From the NCBI GenBank assembly GCA_964435575.1, contig CAYSZS010000018.1:1-23525 (forward strand): 23,525 nucleotides of DNA, read 5' to 3'. Of the stretch, positions 21,232 to 23,525 are shown one piece after another (within the stretch, counting starts at the first letter, position 1; every line of letters starts with the position of its first letter). A model generated the notes under the pieces. The model made no database searches. It saw only the letters and a list, made by a program, of their open reading frames with translations, and was not told the origin of the DNA. Origin of the DNA: GWB1-39-12 sp964435575 (lineage in GTDB: Bacteria > Patescibacteriota > Microgenomatia > UBA8517). Made by a program: the position numbers and the translations under genes.

Positions 21232-22782
21232 TTACAATTCATCATCAGAAGGACGATACTGTAATGCCTCAGCTATGTGATTTGTAGTAATATCTTTTAC
21301 ACTTTCCAGATCTGCAATAGTTCGGGCTACTTTTATAACTTTATGATATGAACGGGCGGTTAGATTCATTGATGCGACTGCACTTCGGAGTATTGCTAAA
21401 CATTCAGGGGACAGTGGACAGAATTCTTTGACAGCTTTTGATGATAACTCACTATTCGATTTAAACCCTGCCTTGCCGGCAGGCGGGTTTGTTCCTTTAT
21501 ATCTTTTATTTTGAATGTCTCTTGCTTTTTGGACTTTCTTCTGAATTTCTTTTGAACTCTCGCTTTTTGGCAAATTTCCGACCAATTTTTCTGTTTCTAC
21601 CGCCGGCAAATGAATATGAAGATCAATCCTATCCAAAATTGGTCCTGAAACTCTTTTTTGATATCTGGAAATCACTCCCGGAAGACATTTACAAGCCCTT
21701 TTGGGATCCCCGAAGTATCCGCAAGGGCAAGGATTAGACGCGCTGACTAATAAAAATTGGGCAGGATAAGTGACCGAACCTTTCGCCCGAGATATGGTCA
21801 CAACTCCGTCTTCCATCGGCTGGCGAATTGACTCTAAAACGTGCCTTGGAAATTCGGGAAACTCATCCAAAAACAAAACTCCGCGGTGAGCCAAGGATAC
21901 TTCACCAGGCGTTGGATTAGTACCTCCACCAATTAGGCCAATCCGGCTAGTTGTATGGTGCGGACTTCTAAAGGGCCGGGTTTTTACTATTGCCTGACCG
22001 GAAAATAAGTTTCCGGTTATCGAGTAAATTTTAGTTACCTCTAAAGCCTCGTCTGCGGTCAACCTTGGAAGTATTCCGGGCAGAGCTCTTGCCAACATGG
22101 TCTTTCCAGAGCCCGGTGTTCCGCGCATATAAATATTATGGCTTCCAGCCGCCGCTATCTCCATCGCGCGCTTTGCCTGTTCCTGACCGATTACTTCTGA
22201 AAAATCAAATTCTGCATCCGCTGTTTCCAAAAGGCCATCTAAACGGACCTTTTTGGCAGGTAAAATTTCAACCACTCCCCTGAAAAATCTCAATAGCTCG
22301 ATAAGATTCCCTACCGGATATACTTTTACTCCCGGAACAACGGCTGCTTCTTTCTCATTAATTTTGGAGATAAACATTCTCTTTAACCCTTTTTCCCGAG
22401 CCAAATAGGCCATGGGGAGAATTCCATTTGTATGCCGAAGACTTCCGTCCAAAGATAATTCTCCGAAGAAAAACGAGTCGGAAATTTCAGGCGCGATCTG
22501 TCTTGAGGCAACCAAAATGCCAAGAGCAATGGGCAAATCATACGCAGGTCCAACTTTTGGAAGATCGGCGGGTGCAAGATTCACCGTAATTCGCGTTGAA
22601 GGAAAATCAGCTCCTGTATTTTTAATAGCACTTCTAACTCTCTCCTTTGCTTCTTCTACGGCCTTGTCCGGAAGTCCGACTATTGTAAAAGAAGGCAAAC
22701 CTTCATCGGGGATATCAACTTCAACTTCAACCAATGTAGCGTTAAGTCCAACCGTCGCCCCGGAAGTAATCTTGGCCAGCAT
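21232..22782 (-). CDS. comM: YifB/ComM-like AAA+ ATPase (Mg-chelatase-like)
   Basis: ComM-type proteins are hexameric helicases that promote branch migration during integration of DNA taken up in transformation. The 516 residues include an N-terminal Lon-protease-like domain, Walker A GTPGSGKT (221-228), Walker B GVLFLDEFPEF (301-311), a cysteine group CPCGYFGDPKRACKC (352-366) and the C-terminal LTARSYHKVIKVARTIADL (474-492). Length matches the family. A seven-residue stretch PPAGKAG (433-439) is encoded by a palindromic repeat. Start ATG at 22782 gives the typical N-terminus MLAKITSGATVGLNA. The 3' end is echoed in two decayed fragments elsewhere in the window. Confidence 0.95.
   Translation of the reverse strand: MLAKITSGATVGLNATLVEVEVDIPDEGLPSFTIVGLPDKAVEEAKERVRSAIKNTGADFPSTRITVNLAPADLPKVGPAYDLPIALGILVASRQIAPEISDSFFFGELSLDGSLRHTNGILPMAYLAREKGLKRMFISKINEKEAAVVPGVKVYPVGNLIELLRFFRGVVEILPAKKVRLDGLLETADAEFDFSEVIGQEQAKRAMEIAAAGSHNIYMRGTPGSGKTMLARALPGILPRLTADEALEVTKIYSITGNLFSGQAIVKTRPFRSPHHTTSRIGLIGGGTNPTPGEVSLAHRGVLFLDEFPEFPRHVLESIRQPMEDGVVTISRAKGSVTYPAQFLLVSASNPCPCGYFGDPKRACKCLPGVISRYQKRVSGPILDRIDLHIHLPAVETEKLVGNLPKSESSKEIQKKVQKARDIQNKRYKGTNPPAGKAGFKSNSELSSKAVKEFCPLSPECLAILRSAVASMNLTARSYHKVIKVARTIADLESVKDITTNHIAEALQYRPSDDEL
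21466..21487. repeat. Palindromic repeat inserted in frame inside comM
   Basis: CCTGCC (21467-21472), loop TTGCC, GGCAGG (21478-21483), flanked by C and CGGG. On the coding strand it gives Pro-Pro-Ala-Gly-Lys-Ala-Gly at residues 433-439, in the variable linker before the C-terminal helical domain. It is related in core (CCTGCC/GGCAGG) to the repeat in nth. Confidence 0.6.
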
Positions 22783-22842
22783 TATATATTTATATTAATG
22801 ATAATGAAGGTTTATGTCGATAATCTCTACATCTTGAGATAA

Positions 22843-23271
22843 TTAATCAGGAACTTGTAGGTAGAATTTATTGTTTCTGTAATTGAAGCAAATTTCATCA
22901 AACTGATCGAAAAATCCTTGCCTACCAAGTAACGCGAAACCCGTATCCGAAACTTCATCGCTAAATATTACGTAGGAACCAAACTTATAACTTCTTCCTT
23001 TCTGTATAATCATTAATTCAACAATACACGCTTTCCCTTTCATTAGTCCTTTAGATTCTTTTACTCCTCCGAAGAGTTGAATCTCCTTAATTTTCGACAA
23101 ATCAATTTCAAGAAGCTTGGCAACATCTGAATGAAAAACATTTGCAAACGCTCCCGAATCAAGCTCTGCACGATAATTTGTTGATTTACCGTTGTCTTTA
23201 TTTGTAATTCTGATATCCATTATGGGTATTTTGTCGTTTGAGACGATCTGAAATGGATATTTAAATTGCAT
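22843..23271 (-). CDS. Retropepsin-like aspartyl protease
   Basis: A 142-residue single-domain protein with the catalytic triad motif as AELDSGAFANVF (35-46; D38-S39-G40) and a later hydrophobic-Gly segment FALLGRQGFF that matches the retropepsin psi-loop. Its size means it would have to dimerise to form an active site, as retroviral proteases do. There is no signal or membrane helix, so it should act in the cytoplasm. It follows the DUF5678 gene by five bases, and such pairs occur in other bacteria. Substrate unknown. Confidence 0.8.
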   Translation of the reverse strand: MQFKYPFQIVSNDKIPIMDIRITNKDNGKSTNYRAELDSGAFANVFHSDVAKLLEIDLSKIKEIQLFGGVKESKGLMKGKACIVELMIIQKGRSYKFGSYVIFSDEVSDTGFALLGRQGFFDQFDEICFNYRNNKFYLQVPD

Positions 23272-23276
23272 TCCAA

Positions 23277-23465
23277 TTATCCAATGTAGGGAATGTACTT
23301 TGAGGGAACTTTAAACAAAGTAGGAATATCTACACCCTTCTTTTGTGCTTCTTTGTAAACTCTCTTAATGTCTTTTCCACTGGAAAGAACTTGCTCTGTG
23401 TCGGGTTTAAGAGCTACCCATTTACCTCCAAAATTCTTAATTAATATTTCTAAGCTTGTGTTCAT
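23277..23465 (-). CDS. DUF5678 mini-protein
   Basis: Sixty-two residues with the DUF5678 pattern: FGGKWVALKPDTEQVLSSGKD (about 12-32), then a Lys-rich helix VYKEAQKKG and an ending PTLFKVPSKYIPYIG. The function of this family is unknown. It is the first gene of a two-gene unit with the aspartyl protease. Its small size and pairing with a protease invite comparison with regulatory or antitoxin-like partners, but that is speculation. Confidence 0.75.
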   Translation of the reverse strand: MNTSLEILIKNFGGKWVALKPDTEQVLSSGKDIKRVYKEAQKKGVDIPTLFKVPSKYIPYIG

Positions 23466-23480
23466 AAAAATATTAAACTA

Positions 23481-23508
23481 CCACCAGCACGGAGGCTGGT
23501 GGATTTTT
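23481..23508. repeat. Strong palindromic hairpin upstream of the DUF5678 gene
   Basis: CCACCAGC (23481-23488), loop ACGGAG, GCTGGTGG (23495-23502), followed on the plus strand by A and five T. It could terminate plus-strand transcription, but no plus-strand gene precedes it, so a dispersed repeat is more likely. A second small hairpin, GGTG/CACC, follows at 23510-23521. Confidence 0.5.
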
Positions 23509-23525
23509 AGGTGTCTCCACCTTTG

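Noticed and set aside
22412..22798. 128-codon plus-strand frame opposite comM
   Set aside because: Antisense shadow of a well-supported gene with no recognisable domain.

Overview
The window reads as AT-rich chromosomal DNA from a bacterium with small, tightly packed genes. My best guess is a member of the Candidate Phyla Radiation (Patescibacteria), probably Microgenomates-like. This is inference from content: a DUF4446-DUF3048-secD-secF block, a DUF5679 mini-protein, an endonuclease III without its iron-sulfur cysteines, many small membrane-anchored proteins of unknown function, and short palindromic repeats of the kind scattered through such genomes, two of them inside genes. TGA is used as a stop. 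I saw no rRNA, tRNA, CRISPR array, transposase or integrase.

Layout. (1) 1-5202, minus strand: a probable operon read from right to left, DUF4446 membrane protein, DUF3048 protein, winged-helix/nucleotidyltransferase-like protein, SecD, SecF, then a thermonuclease cut by the window edge; an AT-rich nested palindrome separates secD from secF. (2) 5255-6546, plus strand: a small tail-anchored protein, a DUF5679 zinc-ribbon mini-protein and nth. (3) 6562-9126, mostly minus: rhomboid protease, a candidate small ORF beside a heptamer tandem repeat, an anchored CAP-domain protein, dtd, and two small unknowns. (4) 9359-11400, plus: three cell-envelope genes, including an anchored beta-propeller. (5) 11432-13148, minus: two envelope proteins, one PEGA-like.

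(6) 13171-21231 is the most unusual part. On the minus strand a T-box riboswitch (about 19455-19139) precedes a 797-residue dikinase-like protein (unknown N-terminal half, PPDK/PEP-synthase-type ATP-grasp domain, and a short C-terminal TSH phosphohistidine-like domain, with no PEP/pyruvate barrel) and a translationally coupled HD-domain hydrolase. A good sigma70-type promoter then drives a divergent amino-acid dehydrogenase and tyrS. Divergently, on the plus strand, lies a fusion of an HPr-kinase-like P-loop domain to a lactate/malate dehydrogenase-like domain. The T-box has a textbook antiterminator with a seven-base UGGUACC bulge, but its alternative hairpin buries the Shine-Dalgarno sequence, so I infer control of translation. 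The segment is flanked by decayed copies of the 3' end of comM (13171-13272 and 21149-21190) in the same orientation as the intact comM (21232-22782), which suggests insertion or recombination at the comM 3' end.

(7) 21232-23465, minus: comM, then a DUF5678 mini-protein and a retropepsin-like aspartyl protease forming a two-gene unit.

Taken together, regions 1-3, with comM and tyrS, carry mostly housekeeping functions (protein export, DNA repair, tRNA quality control and charging, DNA uptake). The T-box locus looks like an amino-acid- or tRNA-sensing metabolic module whose phosphotransfer chemistry I cannot assign.
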